From Pyrrhosoma nymphula (lineage: Eukaryota > Arthropoda > Insecta > Odonata > Coenagrionidae): a stretch of 64,000 bases of DNA. The notes under the pieces were generated by a model. It was not told the origin of the DNA. It saw nothing but the letters and a program-made list of their open reading frames with translations, and made no database searches. The stretch covers positions 50,977,164 to 51,041,163 of the forward strand of contig OY754337.1 of the NCBI GenBank assembly GCA_963573305.1, given 5' to 3'. The translations under genes were made by a program, and so were the position numbers. This document shows positions 33,015 through 45,440 of the stretch, in pieces; the stretch's first letter is position 1, and each line of letters opens with the position of its first letter.

Positions 33015-36000
33015 TGTATTCTTAGTGCCATTTATAGCAGTTTAATTTAGTAAAATTTGACTGTATTTTAAAAAGTATGTTTTTTGCTTCACATTTGCTT
33101 TGCTTGATTGTCTTTTTTCTCTCTTTTGCTTTTCTGAATAATTATTTTTAGTATCTTCTTTGGATATAAATTTTTTCAGTTACAAAAATTACATCGCCAA
33201 CACATTTTTTAACTTCTTACAATGGTTAATAAATAAGTAATTTGGTTTATAAGTTAAATTGGTTTCTGAGGTATGCGGATATGTAAATATAAGACAGTAA
33301 TAACATTCGCACTCAGAATAAGTCAAAGTTAATCAAATTTTTCGCTGCTAATTTGTTACATTAAGTATTACACCAGTTATTTATAATATCTTGTTTTTTT
33401 TGTATTGTTACATAGCTCTATGAAAGTCAATAAATATGACGAAACCTTGTTAATGTTTGCTTGGATTTTTTTCTTAAATGTATTGATTGAATCAATAATA
33501 CCTCAATTACATTATTCGTTTTAAAAAAAGAAGAGGTTCTAATATATTTTTCTATTCTTTGTCCCTTCAGGGAATCGAACTTCTTACGACAGAGTTAAAA
33601 TATTTTTCCTCTCAAATTTTTCTCTTCTTTTGCAGTCGACCCTTAAAATTTTCTCTCCTTCATAAATTCATCCTATATCCACTCTTCAACGTATTTCACT
33701 TCCTCATACTTCGAATTCCTCTGCATCTTTCCCCACATCCTCAATAGTGGTATCGAATACGGAATTGGTTTTGATCGTCCTCACTTTTTGCTTTGAAGGA
33801 TGGATGGTCACTCATAAAAGACGACGACTCCACGAAAAGTACCTCCGTAATGTAAATCCTGCAACTTCATGGTTTTATTGCTCCTTGGGACAATGTTATT
33901 TCTAAAAAAATTATATTGATCAAGATTTTATATGAATCGGGGCTCCCAAGTAAACCATAACGCTTTCAGTCTTATTGTTTAACTTGTACGTTTAAAATGT
34001 TTTCTTAAAAATAGAAAATAACGTGGGAACTATTTGAAGCCTCCGTGGAAATAATTTGACCTTGGAAGCGCGAATAATGTTTCACCATTTGTCTCATTGT
34101 ACTAGAGCGACTGTTAGCTTGGGATCTATAGTGACTGGAGCGGTAATGGTAAGATTTGAGAGCACATTTTAATAATTTATGTAATAAAAATAACGCTGCA
34201 CTCACTCTTCGCCAACGTTTTCTTTAAATTCTTTTATAAGATCCCCATTGTCAGCTCCCTCCTATTAATGTGAATGTCTCCTTTGCTATGCTGGCGCTAT
34301 TCTCCTCATGATGTCTATGCTACTGTTCCCATTTTATTCTAGCTTTCCACCTTCGTAATTAACTTGTTACCCCGTGCATGCATGTGTAATAAATGAAAAA
34401 TGTTCAAACCTAGAGTAAGTAGAATTTCTAATAATTTTGAGGAAAAAAGAAGAAAAACGTTCACTCTCTACCTGCCTTCTCTTGGGAAACTCAACCAGTT
34501 ATCCACAAATTGATTTTGTAGGGGAAGGGATATCATAGGTTCAATGTACGCCTATTTCTTTTTTCTATTATGTTTTTCTTATTCGGGCCTGAATTACCAT
34601 TGAATGTGAGGTGCCTTTCGCCGTGAAGAGGGCAATCTTCTTTTCTCGCCCCTCATTTCTCTCATCCCCATTGCTTTTTACTTATACCATACTCCCAACC
34701 AACCCAATATTTCTTGGACCATCATTTTTTCCGTATTTTATGTCCTCGCGTTCTTACATATCTTCCCTTTCCCAAATTTTTCCCTCTTCCACATTTTCGA
34801 CCGACAGTCTAGTTGTGGGCGATAATAAAATGTATCGTTTGTCGGGGTGCGATATTCGTGTCACATCGCAGGTCGTGTCACATCGCTTAACGCTATGGAG
34901 ACGATATCCCATACTATAAAGTGAGCAATAATTGTATAGTTGTATGTGATATCCAATGATTTCATCGAAAACTGTTTATCCGATTTTCCCGAATGTCGGC
35001 ATTTAAGGGTTTTGCGGAATGAGAAATATAGGTCTCATCCGCGAAAAATCTGTTTCATACAGGCATAAAAGCATTTTTTCTAAAGAAAACGTAATTATAA
35101 TGTGACTTTCTAATTATTTTGTAGTTTATTACTTATTATTTTAATGATAAAGTTTAAGTTTATGGTAATGTATACGTCAAAGCCTTTTAATGAAATTATT
35201 TTTTATTTATTTATAGATTAACCATGCATAAAATGAACATTCTATAGCTTTTTTATTTTCGAGAAAACCTATTTGTGCCATTATTAATGAGATTTTTTAA
35301 AATTTATGATTAAATATATAAAACGTTCAAAGTAATTTTTATATAACAACATGAATTTCCATTTTATTGAAAAATATAGCGTACCGAGCAAATCTCGGTT
35401 CCTCAGTTTTACTGTATTAATTTTGATGTGGGAGAGACGAGGTTTTATCGATGCCAGTGAGATGTAATCATCATCATGTGAATTCTATGATGATGCGTTT
35501 TTTTACATGGATCCAATGCTTGACATAGCTCTGAATGTGCTATTTTTCGGTAATCCAAATGATGGTAGAAATGCGGTGGGCTGTGGCCTTCTTAAATCTG
35601 ATACTGGCTAGATACACTCGAAGCGGAAAAAATAGTCTCCAGAACACTTGGCGTCTGACGCAGAGAGTAAGCCCATTGTGTCTAGGAGGCCTTGGTTTAT
35701 GAGCTCTGATCAAAGCGAATCGCTACTAATTTTTCACAATTTATTAAAAACACTACGAGTTATTCAACATCATATCCTTCAAAATACTTACACTGCCTAT
35801 ACGCCCACTTTTGTCACTGCTGCAAGCATGTAGGAAACGCGTATTTTCGCTATCCTATGTAGTTACTCCAGAAATTTCTATATTCTCCCTTCGACAGTTA
35901 CAAATATTCATCTCTTGAGGAGAGACTTGAGCCTTAGGTATTTAAACATTTTACAGGGGCAAAATCAGGTGTGTACGGTAGCAAAGGTTATGACATTCAT

Positions 36001-36420
36001 CCCATTTAGTTACGAAAACTTGCAATTAAAAATGGTTGAATGAGCAGGAGCATTTTGCTGTAGTGCAACGCCCATATACGGTAGAAACTACAGGAAACAA
36101 GTAAGAGGCCAAGGTTTTTAAAAATTAAAAGCTAGAGACTGCTTTATTAATTTTCTAAGAAACACTGACCGCATTAAGGCCGTGTTACCCGACACTTACT
36201 TCATCACTCGATAGAACTTCAAATGGAAATAGCACTCAACTCGGTTAGACTCAAAATTAAATACTGAAAGTCTCGGACGAGCCCTTTCATAATATCCAAC
36301 TTTTGCCATTATTGACCGGTGGGTGCACAGAAGCTATAGTACTTATTTATCATTCGCCTTGACCAGTACTCGAACACTGATTCCTCTAAATCGCTCCGAA
36401 GCTTAACTAGCTAATGCAAT
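33015..36420. other. 3.4 kb of unassigned sequence
   Basis: AT-rich with short pyrimidine-rich frames (33559-33747, 34611-34919) that look like low-complexity artefacts. The 12-mer GTGTCACATCGC occurs twice at about 34858-34885. No gene or element is recognised. Confidence 0.4.
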
Positions 36421-36424
36421 TGGC

Positions 36425-36550
36425 GCGATATCGTGGGATCCGGGTTCGAGTTCCGGTCTTCAGTGGAAATTCTCACATATGTGCAGTTTAATTCACTAAA
36501 TCATTTGGCGTGATATCGAAGGATCTGGGTTCGAGCACCAGTCCGGGCTA
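36425..36550 (+). repeat. Two tRNA-like B-box units in tandem
   Basis: GGCGCGATATCGTGGGATCC then GGGTTCGAGTTCCGGTC (36432-36467) is repeated about 80 bp later as GGCGTGATATCGAAGGATCT then GGGTTCGAGCACCAGTC (36504-36546). GGTTCGAGTTCC is a good polymerase III B box. The A boxes are not clear, though TAGCTAATGCAATTGG precedes the first. I read this as two copies of a tRNA-derived SINE head, different from the one at 23 kb. Confidence 0.6.
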
Positions 36551-38046
36551 ATTATTTTTTCTTTGTAGAATTTAGCATTATGCGGACTTACGGGTGACTT
36601 TGTAAAGGTAACATAGTATAGTCCCGGTGTGCTCAACATTCGTGGTCATTTGCATTGTCAGTACATACATAACAAACACAACGATTATTAAAATTAAAAT
36701 AACTACCTTATTTTTCTTAGTTCAACTTTTAAGGTATCTTCCCAGGTCAAAGAGCCCATTTTGCAAGTATATACCGAGTGGTAAACTCACCACACACGAT
36801 TTCAAACAGTTTATGGGTGGAAGCAATGTTTTGTAGAATCTAGCTCCAACACTGATATTTCCCATAGAACGCTTTCTCTCGCCTGTAAACGATAGTTAAA
36901 CGCGAGACTTGGATGAAAGATAAGCATTGCACTTATGTCTGTTTTCAGCTCTGTTAATCGAATTTGGCGCGTACACGATTGAGTCTTTTACACGATACTA
37001 TAGGTATGCTGAATTTCGTTCGATTTTCGGAACTGAAAAAAGTGTCGTGCCCAAAGGAAATGACGCAATGGATATGTATGTTTGAATTCGATGAGCAAAG
37101 CCGCAAATTAGATTTTTTCTTGGATTCCAATATTGCATAGCTTTGCGTCTTGCCTCTTCCACCTCTTCATCTCCTCTGCATTCCTTACTTCTCGTTCTCC
37201 ACGTCAATTCCACGGATTCCGACACCACTCCCACACTAAATCTTGCTTCTTCCGCCAGAGGGCGTTATTAACACCCCAAACCCACAAGCTCTTAAAGAAA
37301 AAAGAATAATGAATTTTTCCCTTCGATCATACACATAGTAGTGAGCGCGGGCGTGCTATCCGTTGAGCTGCTTGTAAATTGAACCTATTTTAGGATTTTA
37401 TTACGTATGATGACCGACATAACCAAATAGCACAAAGTATTTACAAAATATTGGAAGTATCTCAAAAATATCTTTTAATTATGTCTAGGAAACATCTAAT
37501 AATGACTTATAGACATATTCTTAACATAAATTAGAAATCTGAATCTCCACGTATCATGTTTCTGCAAATTATTAGGATAAGGTATTTCACGAAAAAAATA
37601 TTCTACAAAAAATATTCTCTTTTCAATGGTGTTTAAAAAAATATATATTGCATAAATGCACACTATAATTTCTTACGAGACTTTTTTATTCACAGCACTC
37701 AACTTCCCGTTACAAGCTGTTCTTGGGTATCCTAGTAATCCTAGTAGCGCCAATCGTTTCAACATTTTTTTTTATTATTCCTTTTTCCTCTCCCATTACT
37801 CAATTTTTTGCTCTGTCCTTCCTTTTCCTATCTTCTGTTTATTTCTGCACCAACCTAGAAAAATTCCTTTCAAATGGTCCTGAAACCAGCTACTTTGCTT
37901 CAGAGTAGGTAACGTATTATTTCTATCTACATCCTCTCTCATGTATTTCCTATTTCTCACGGGTCCTTTTCCACATTCATCGAGGCATGCTACCTTTGTA
38001 TTTTTATCTAAGAAGCACGTAGATACTTACAAATCATACTGATGAT
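36551..38046. other. Unassigned sequence
   Basis: Nothing recognised. The 78-codon minus frame at 36998-37234 and the pyrimidine-rich frames at 37656-37908 have no identifiable domain. Confidence 0.4.
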
Positions 38047-38680
38047 GTTGGTTGGAGCGAGTTTTATTTATGTAAAAAATTATGTGAAACTTTGCATAAG
38101 TGTTCTCATTAGTGATAGGTATCTTTAGTTTAATGTTAAAAAAGTCCATCGTGCCGATTTGGTTTTTTTGGCAATTAAATGGTATCTTAGCTTGTAGCCT
38201 CATGACAAATGGCATATATTTCGTAATAGTTCGATTAGATATGCACATATTTCCTTGTAAACGCGAAATAAAAGGTAACTTATTGCTTTAATTGATACTC
38301 AAAACATGAAAGTGTCACGCCGAGTCCAATATTCGAAAAACACATATTTCTATACATTTACGCCTAAATTTTGAATGCAGTGCCAAAAATGCTGGTCATA
38401 AAATACTTTAATTAAGAAAATACTAAATTTAAAACCCTTATATCATTTCCATAACTGTCCATTGGTATGATGAGTTACAAAACGTCATTAGTGATAGATA
38501 TCTTTCCACATACACAAGCCATTCCTCCTTTGTATTGTCATACTCTCACTAACAGATGCACTTGTATGATCTCACCAACAGATGCACTTAAGTGAAATCT
38601 GGTCCAAAAATTTTTTCAACTTGCCTTAAAAAAGTATTAAAATGTGCGTTCAATGTCACACGATTACCGCTCCAGCCACC
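38047..38680 (+). mobile_element. GGTGG/TTAA repeat, copy 5
   Basis: It has the same orientation as copy 1. It starts GTTGGTTGGAGCGAGTTTTA and ends CGATTACCGCTCCAGCCACC followed by TTAA (38681-38684). Internal blocks in family order include AAACTTTGCATAAGTGTTCT, TTGTAAACGCGAAATAAA, AAAGTGTCACGCCGAG, CAGTGCCAAAAATGCTGGTC and CACTTAAGTGAAATCTGGTC. It is about 100 bp longer than copy 1, partly because of a 26-bp tandem duplication (38544-38595). Confidence 0.68.
38544..38595. repeat. 26-bp unit repeated twice
   Basis: TCTCACTAACAGATGCACTT plus GTATGA is followed at once by TCTCACCAACAGATGCACTT plus AAGTGA. The duplication is internal to copy 5 of the GGTGG/TTAA repeat and is not seen in copy 1. 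Confidence 0.85.
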
Positions 38681-38879
38681 TTAATTTCGTCTCTTCATCT
38701 TAAATATGGATATTACAAATAGTCATGATCTAAGATTCCTCCCAACATCTTACTATTCTCGCTGCACGTCACAGCTCTCAACCTCCGCTCCCCTACTCCG
38801 ATTCCCGCTCACTCTTGTCGTTTCATCTCATTTCCTTAAATCTTTTTGGGTCCGTAAACCCATTCCTTCATTCTACTCC

Positions 38880-39235
38880 CCAGCCATTCCAGTGCCGCTA
38901 TGACGACAGCGTTGACGATGGGTCTCTGCCTCCTTTCCACAGAACGGGACCCTTAGAATCCGAGTAAAATAGGGCCGACCACGCGTGTGTTCGCGTGAAC
39001 GGCGAATCCTATGGAGGGGAAGGGTGCGGGTTGCTGCGGTGAGAATGCAAGGGGGGGGGGGGGTTCTATCTCCCCGTTGCCACGGCGACGGGTGGAAATG
39101 AAAATTTTTCCCCATCGCGTTTGTTGTCGTGCCGAGTTTAGTGCTTTTGTGACTCAGTCAGTCGAGCTTGGGAGACGAGGGAACTTTCGGGGAACCGGTG
39201 TGGTATTTTTTTATATTTCGGAGGTGAAAACTCTA
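38880..39235 (+). promoter_or_regulatory. CpG-richer, promoter-like patch (tentative)
   Basis: This is one of the most CpG-rich stretches of the window. It contains GTTGCCACGGCGAC (39077-39090), which fits the imperfect inverted repeat bound by RFX factors (X-box), and TCAGTCAGTC (39154-39163), which resembles the arthropod TCAGT initiator. A run of 13 G lies at 39051-39063. A 119-codon frame (39011-39370) crosses it but matches nothing. The sequence supports a promoter or first exon only weakly. Confidence 0.25.
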
Positions 39236-39500
39236 CCAGCTTTCCTCCATGATCTCTCTCGGGGAATTTTAACGTTCATTCATCGCGACTGGATTTCGAG
39301 TTTTCTTTTTAAGATTTTGTCTCACGTTTTAGAGATCTTTTCAAGGAAAAAATATGTAAAAACTTTCTAAGGGTAAATGTAGATGTTTGGCAAATTTCTC
39401 GTTCCTCCACGGCCTCGGTCGAGGAATTTTAACATTTATTCGGTGCAAGAGTGGATTTTTAAGGGTTTTTAAAGGTTTGATCTCGCGTTCAATGTTTCGG
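39236..39500. repeat. Diverged tandem duplication, unit about 150 bp
   Basis: CTTTCCTCCATGATCTCTCT then CGGGGAATTTTAACGTTCAT at about 39240-39280 recurs as CGTTCCTCCACGGCCTCGGT then CGAGGAATTTTAACATTTAT at about 39399-39440. Similarity continues downstream (GTCTCACGTTTTAGAG versus ATCTCGCGTTCAATG). The two frames over it read FLHDLSRGILTFI and FLHGLGRGILTFI. That they share reading phase is interesting but may be chance. Confidence 0.6.
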
Positions 39501-39708
39501 AGCAACATAGTGGAAGGACATTATTTTTTAAAGGTAAAGAAAGAAAGGAGTTCGACCTACTCATTATGGTAACCTTGGGAACACATCGGGAGACACTCGT
39601 TTGTGAAATTTATCAAATCTTTATTTCTTTGCGGATTTTGAATGGGGATTTACGGTATTCAGAATAACCTAGGGTAACTTTTGCGAATAGTTGAAACAGA
39701 AGCTGAGA

Positions 39709-39765
39709 ATTTATGTTTAAAATTTTTAATTTATGTTTAAAATGTTTAATTTATGTTAAAAAAGA
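39709..39765. repeat. About 20-bp AT unit, three copies
   Basis: AATTTATGTTTAAAATTTTT, AATTTATGTTTAAAATGTTT and AATTTATGTTAAAAAAG follow one another directly. Confidence 0.8.
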
Positions 39766-42700
39766 GTAATTTAGTTTCAATTTATTTACCACATTTCACT
39801 AGTGTGCGCTGATATATTTTCGAAGTTAACTCTTTCCCCGTGTTTCTCGAATTAATGCATCCGCAAACTGGCTGTAAACTTTAGAAGCTGATGAAAACTG
39901 CTTCTGCATGAAGGGATGCTAAGGGAATAAAACGGTTTCAGGACTACCTAATAAGGACTGATTCGTCGTGAATTCGTCGAAGGTTTTCTCTTTCCTCCAG
40001 AGCCATCTGTAGTTTTGAGTCAACCCTAATGATCTCATCTATTCATGAAAATTGTTTGTATATTGAACTATATGATAAGAGTAGCAAAGTGCCTTCCATT
40101 TTGTAAGAAAACAACACAAAGTGTCAGAATTTTCAATGTCATCATCGAGGTAATGACACTGTGCATGGAAGTCATGGCAATGACATTGTGTATGGAAATA
40201 ATGGTCGGTCAGAATACATGAGCTTGAAAAGTAAATGTGAAACATCATTTAATTTCATTCCATAGACTAGATTTGTGTTTGATTTCATGAGATTTAGAGT
40301 TACTTGTCATCACTGTCAGTAATCCTTTCAATTCACTTATCAGACTTCTGATAATGCTCTCGAATTACTTCTCAGTTATTCTCCTTGGGTAAATTTCCAA
40401 CCATTTTGGCAAAGAGCACCTTCGTAATAGATGCTTGGCTACTCGCAAAGGGCACTGTCTCATTCACTTCCATTGTTTACGGGATTTGTTTTGTGTAAAT
40501 ACATGTGCGTGAACGTGGTTTACAAATTTATCTCGTGCCATTGTTTGGAGCAAAAGTGATGCAAAAATGATTGACGCAATCGAACTTTGCAAGGGCCCAG
40601 AAATAGAGAGAGAGAAGCAGAAAGAAAATATATATTTATCTTCCTCGGAAAGTGACTGGCGTGGGAGGCGCCAAGAATAAATGAATGGAGAAAAATCAAT
40701 CAAGCCGTGCCATCTGACGCTGAAGTCAGTCTCATCTCAACCCCCATCCCATTTGGCCGTTCATTTTCTGCTTCTTCTTTCAGGTCTTGAAAAAACATCC
40801 TCAAACTTTCTCTTTTTCTTCATTCTCGTTCACTTTTACCCTCATCGTTCTAAACTCGCATTATATTTTCCTCGTTTATTTTTATTCAGCATAAATTATG
40901 GAAAAGAAAGAAATGAAGGTATACCGTGCAATATCACAGAAGAATTTTGAAGCCAACAAAATTGTCGATCGACCATATTGAATGAATCGGTTTTACTAGG
41001 AAGTTAAATTGTACAAAGTATTTCTGTTCTGTACAAGTATGTATTTCTTGAATAAATGTGACCGTAACTTCACTAGGACTGTATCATCTTTAGATGTGAA
41101 CCATATTTCTCATTAACTCCTTTATTTCTGAAGATGCTCCTGTGTTGTTAGTTATACCATAGTCATATTTCTTAAAAGTGCCTGTGTAAGAGTGTAAGAG
41201 TGTAAGGTCCTGTGGAACCATTTATATTCCTGGGAATTTCACTAAGTATCCGCAGTCAAATTCACTGAATGGATCATTAATAGTGCAATTTTGCAAGTTT
41301 ATGTTTTTTTTCTGTTTCATTATCGATTTGATTTATTGTTTTGTGTTCTAGGCAATTTATTCTACATTTTTGTGGGTGCCGGTAAATTTTACCACTTGAA
41401 AAAGTTGATCAGACTTCTAAACAAGAAAGTCATGGATAGGATGGTTGGAAGCAGAGGTTATAAGCATATGGTTTCGTTGCAAAGCAAAATCAACACATTG
41501 CTTTGCTATGAAATGTAGTCGTGAATTATAAAATACAGTGTGGAAATTTCAGTCTTGTTTTATAACCTTTCATTCTAATCATTTAAGATTTCCATATCGT
41601 TAAACTCGAGTCTATCAACTAGAACATGTCCAATTTTTGTGCATTAAATCAGACGTTCATTCACGCGCCTTAAGTTGAAGAAAAATAGATAAAAGTGTTT
41701 GGTACATATGTACAAGAGCAGAGAAAAATGTTGAAACAATTATGGTGAATGCAACATTACTCGCAATGGAAAACTTAGAGTGGATTACTAATGAACAAAC
41801 TTTGTATCTCCTAAATAATTGATCGCAATGTCATTTTTGTTCATCCAAAATTGAAAATAATTCGTGAAAAAACCATAGAATATAATATGGTGCTAATGGA
41901 TAAAATTCACCTCGCAGCCATCTTTGAGGGTTATTCTCCGAAGCTTCATATTCGCGCGCCAATACGCCATATTCATAATCTGCGGTGTCCATACTAATGC
42001 GGATTTTATTAATTCTTTCTCTTTCTTCCCTTGTCAGACATCACGTTTTGTGCTCCGCAAAAATTGAAAAATGTTTACCTTTCCTGTTTTATTGGTTTTC
42101 TCTTGCCAAGGTTGTGAGCCCCAACAACAGCCTATGTATTTTCCGTACATTCCTGTGCCATGACTGTTCAGCATAACTTAGCCTGGCAATTTCTAAGAAA
42201 TAATAAAGTTGCTATTAGGCCGTAAGCATATAGAAAGTATTTAGAAAAATATTAGGTAAATATAAACTCACCTCAAAGCTCGGTATAGGTGTTTATATTG
42301 CAAAAAGCCAATATAACACTAATATTTTCCATTTCACGAAATTATCATTGTACTTAAAAATTTAACTGTAAGATCGACATTTACTTGAGTCACAGTTCAG
42401 AGCTGAGGCATATTATTTTTCGCTAACTTCAGATACTCAAATCTTTAAAATGCATTAATGTTAAGAGTATGATATACATAGGCTCTATTACCTCTTATAA
42501 AAACAAGAGAAATATTTCCCTGAAATGGTCGACGTCGTTTTGTGCATCACATACCATGCCATCGCTCGAAAAGCAAAACTCTAGCTCACTCCAGAAACAA
42601 AAACTATTGTCAATCAATTAAAGTTGTGGTAGTTTACGGGAAAATTAATTCAACTACTTCTTACGTACGTCTACTCGTCCTCTGACACGTCGACTTTTAG

Positions 42701-43300
42701 TGACTTATGAGAAAATAAATACTAATTTAAACACGTCTTTTCGTATCGTAGTCTTCTCTTGAGTGAAAACAGAGAGAATCGAAGGTGGTCGAGTAACGAC
42801 TATGGTTGAGTTTGCGTGGAATTACCCTTCACTCACAAGCCACAGCGTTATTGTTTTGCGATGACGAAAGAATAAAAGAAAAATGTTCGGCGATTTTGAT
42901 TCCATTGTTTCTCTTGCTGGTAAAGCCACTTTCGACCGCGTCAAATAGCAGATCAGATTTTGTGAGTTGGCGGTAGCATTTCACATTTTCTGATCGACCG
43001 TTTCTTTTGTCATTGAATTCCGTTCACGTCTAAAAATAATTGAAAGTGAAAGCACCTTCATCGATTGAAAAGAATTTTTGGCGTTTTTCTCAGACAGAAT
43101 TGTTCATCACTTCTCATAATTTCGCATTGGCATTGATGGCTTACATTGCAGCCTACACTACAAAACCAATGTAATACTACCTGAAATGAGAAGATATACC
43201 TATAACCTGTTATTCAAGGGTACGCAGTATGGAGTGAAATAACCATGCTTTGTTTTGGGGCGGAGTGCCCTTTTAGTGCCCTTTGTTTAATAAATCCATA
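39766..43300. other. 3.5 kb of unassigned sequence
   Basis: No element or gene recognised. GTGTAAGAGTGTAAGAGTGTAA at about 41187 is a small 9-bp tandem repeat. A 75-codon plus frame at 41291-41518 has a hydrophobic N-terminal half and a basic second half, but no known domain. Confidence 0.4.
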
Positions 43301-43308
43301 ATTTCGGA

Positions 43309-43361
43309 GGGGGGGGGGGTTTGGTCCGGAGCCCATGAACGCCCCCCTAGCTGCGTCACTG
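43309..43361 (-). repeat. Possible DNA-transposon terminus with G run
   Basis: Read on the minus strand from 43361, the sequence is CAGTGACGCAGCTAGGGGGG, then a linker and a run of C, then CTCCGAAATTAT. A CAGTGRCGYAGC start followed by C/G runs and CCGAAAT is a frequent terminus of hAT-like non-autonomous elements in animals. I could not find the opposite end. The 11-G run is at 43309-43319. Confidence 0.4.
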
Positions 43362-44122
43362 GCTGTATGCATATTCGTAAATATGTGCATAAATTGACCA
43401 GTACTTATTCTTCAATGATGAGAGAGTTTATATATGATCGATTTCAGATGCCATTCCCAAGTTTCACTCAGTGCTGAGCAAAATAGAGACATTCTTTGTT
43501 TCTCTATTTTCCTCTTCTTTTACTCATGGTCCACCCCTTATTTTGATGATTAAATCTCACGGGAATTATAGTTGAAGTTAAAATATCTTTAAGGCTACAG
43601 TAAGTTTGTGAAGTATAAAGATAATTTTTGCGTAGGAAGTGGAATGATACATTGCAATACTACCCACAAAATATAATATGAAATTGAGTAATTTTGAATA
43701 TCATATCACAAATATGTCAAACATTATTTAGCCAAATGGAATGGATATTTCAGTCAGCAAAGATTTTGGTTCAAAAATCCTCGATGGGTACATTTTTCGG
43801 GTTTTTCTGATGTCATTTTTGTGTGGGGCTTACTCATAGCGGTCCTAAATGGGACAAATCTCATGAAATCCATCCTATCTTTTCATGTCGTGGAATTCTC
43901 ATTGGAATAATATAATTACTGATACCTGCATTTTGGAACCAAGTATTTGAATTTTTCAACTAAAATGCACCAGAAAAAATCTCTAGATGCTCAAGAACCG
44001 TCTTTGTATTAGGTGGTGAATAGAAATGTAATTCTTATCGGGTGATATTTTTAATTTCGTCGAAGGGGACTTTTTTCGAAGAAATGTGTAACTTTTTGTG
44101 GTGCGTCATATTATATACAAAA
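43362..44122. other. Unassigned sequence
   Basis: Nothing recognised. Confidence 0.4.
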
Positions 44123-44325
44123 ATTAAAGGGAGTCTCCAATAGCCGTAATCAATTGGAACCACTCGTCAGAGATCAATAACTTTGCTGTGTTGGTTTGCC
44201 GGGATGGGACTTCCACAGCAGAGACCAACCCCAGCCTCTCCACTAGAATACCCTCCTGTGATAGTTTACAGGAAGAATGCTTCCACGCCAGTGACCAACA
44301 CAGCCGCAATCACACAACCTAGATA

Positions 44326-44432
44326 GGATCCTTCGCTAGGCTAATGGGACCCCGTTAAGGATATTTAGGGTTATAACCTGGGATCCTTCGTAAAGCTAAT
44401 GATACCCTACTAAAGGTGCCTGGTTATTAACA
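44326..44432. repeat. About 53-bp unit repeated twice
   Basis: GGATCCTTCGCTAGGCTAAT with GGGACCCCGTTAAGGATAT is followed by GGATCCTTCGTAAAGCTAAT with GATACCCTACTAAAGGTGC. The duplication lies in the unassigned part of the Penelope-like composite. Confidence 0.7.
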
Positions 44433-44820
44433 TAACCACACACACGTACACTCACAAGAGCTCAAAATCACTCAATCACACACACAAATGGGCTGAATGC
44501 ACGTATTTTGGCTACCAAGCTCTTCAGCGATCCAAAGGAAAAGTGTCACAACAAAGCAAGGTTAAAGTGAGGAAGGGTAATGACATCCAAGCTGATATGA
44601 AGGTAAATGAGGAGGGGGGAAAGGGGGGGACATAACGTCAGCAAAAGCGGCGGAAGGGAGACCGGCGTAAACAAAAGGCGAAAAGCAGCAACAAAAAAGG
44701 GGGGGTCAGTAACGGGCCTAAAGGAAGGACGTTGGGGGCAGGAGGGAAGGCTGAGGGGGGAGAGGAAGAAGAGGAGGAGAAAGTTAGCGCGTGACTACGT
44801 CCGTTAAAACAAGTGACGAA

Positions 44821-45440
44821 TTACTCACAGCTCAAAACTGAGAAGAAGGAGGAATGAGGAATGGGTCCAGAGTCACTGTTTAGGAGATTCCCTTTGTTTT
44901 TCAAAATAAAAATGCTCTCGTAAGCGTCTAATAGGTTATTACCTGTGTGCTTTAAAAGTTTCAAATTGTCTTTTGTTACGTTGTGCCCGGTCTGGATTAA
45001 ATGCTGTGCCACGCTAGACTTTTCGGGGTTATTATTTCTGTAGAGAGAATAGTGTTATTTGAATCTGGTTTGTAACATACGTCGTGTCTGTCCTATGTAA
45101 GCTAAATGGCAAGTGTTGCAGTTGATTTGATAAATGCCTGATTTTTCCATTGCCGGAATTTTATCTTCATTGTTTCCCAAGAGGTTTTTAAGTTTCTATT
45201 GGTTAGAATAGGAGATTTTACGTTTGACAGATTTTGAATATTTTATCGATTCCTTTCGTTAAACGGGGATAATAAGGCAATTTCATGTATTTCTCGGTTT
45301 CATCTATCTTTTGTGTGGTGGAGTTACAAATCAGATTCTTGAATTTGTACTTCTTCACTATGTTCTCAACTATTGACTCCCGAAAGCCGTTCCGTTTGGC
45401 AATATCTTTTATAAAATTCAATTCCTTGTTAAATGCAGAA
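44821..45440 (-). pseudogene. Penelope-like protein: RT end and GIY-YIG endonuclease
   Basis: Read on the minus strand, the segment opens with AFNKELNFIKDIAKRNGFRE and SIVENIVKKYKFKNL, the linker that follows the reverse transcriptase in Penelope-like proteins, then YMKLPYYPRLTKGIDKIF. After a frame change comes the GIY-YIG nuclease: EKSGIYQINCNTCHLAYIGQ then TRRMLQTRFK, an in-frame TAA (45055-45057), HYSLYRNNNPEKSSVAQHLI, QTGHNVTKDN and LLDAYESIFILKN. GIY, YIG, the first Arg helix, the His and the Glu of the family are visible. It is broken by one shift and one stop, and the RT core is missing, so it is dead but young-looking. Confidence 0.88.

Noticed and set aside
44607..44807. Arg/Lys/Gly-rich frame inside the Penelope composite
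   Set aside because: It arises from a G/A-rich tract; no protein family resemblance.
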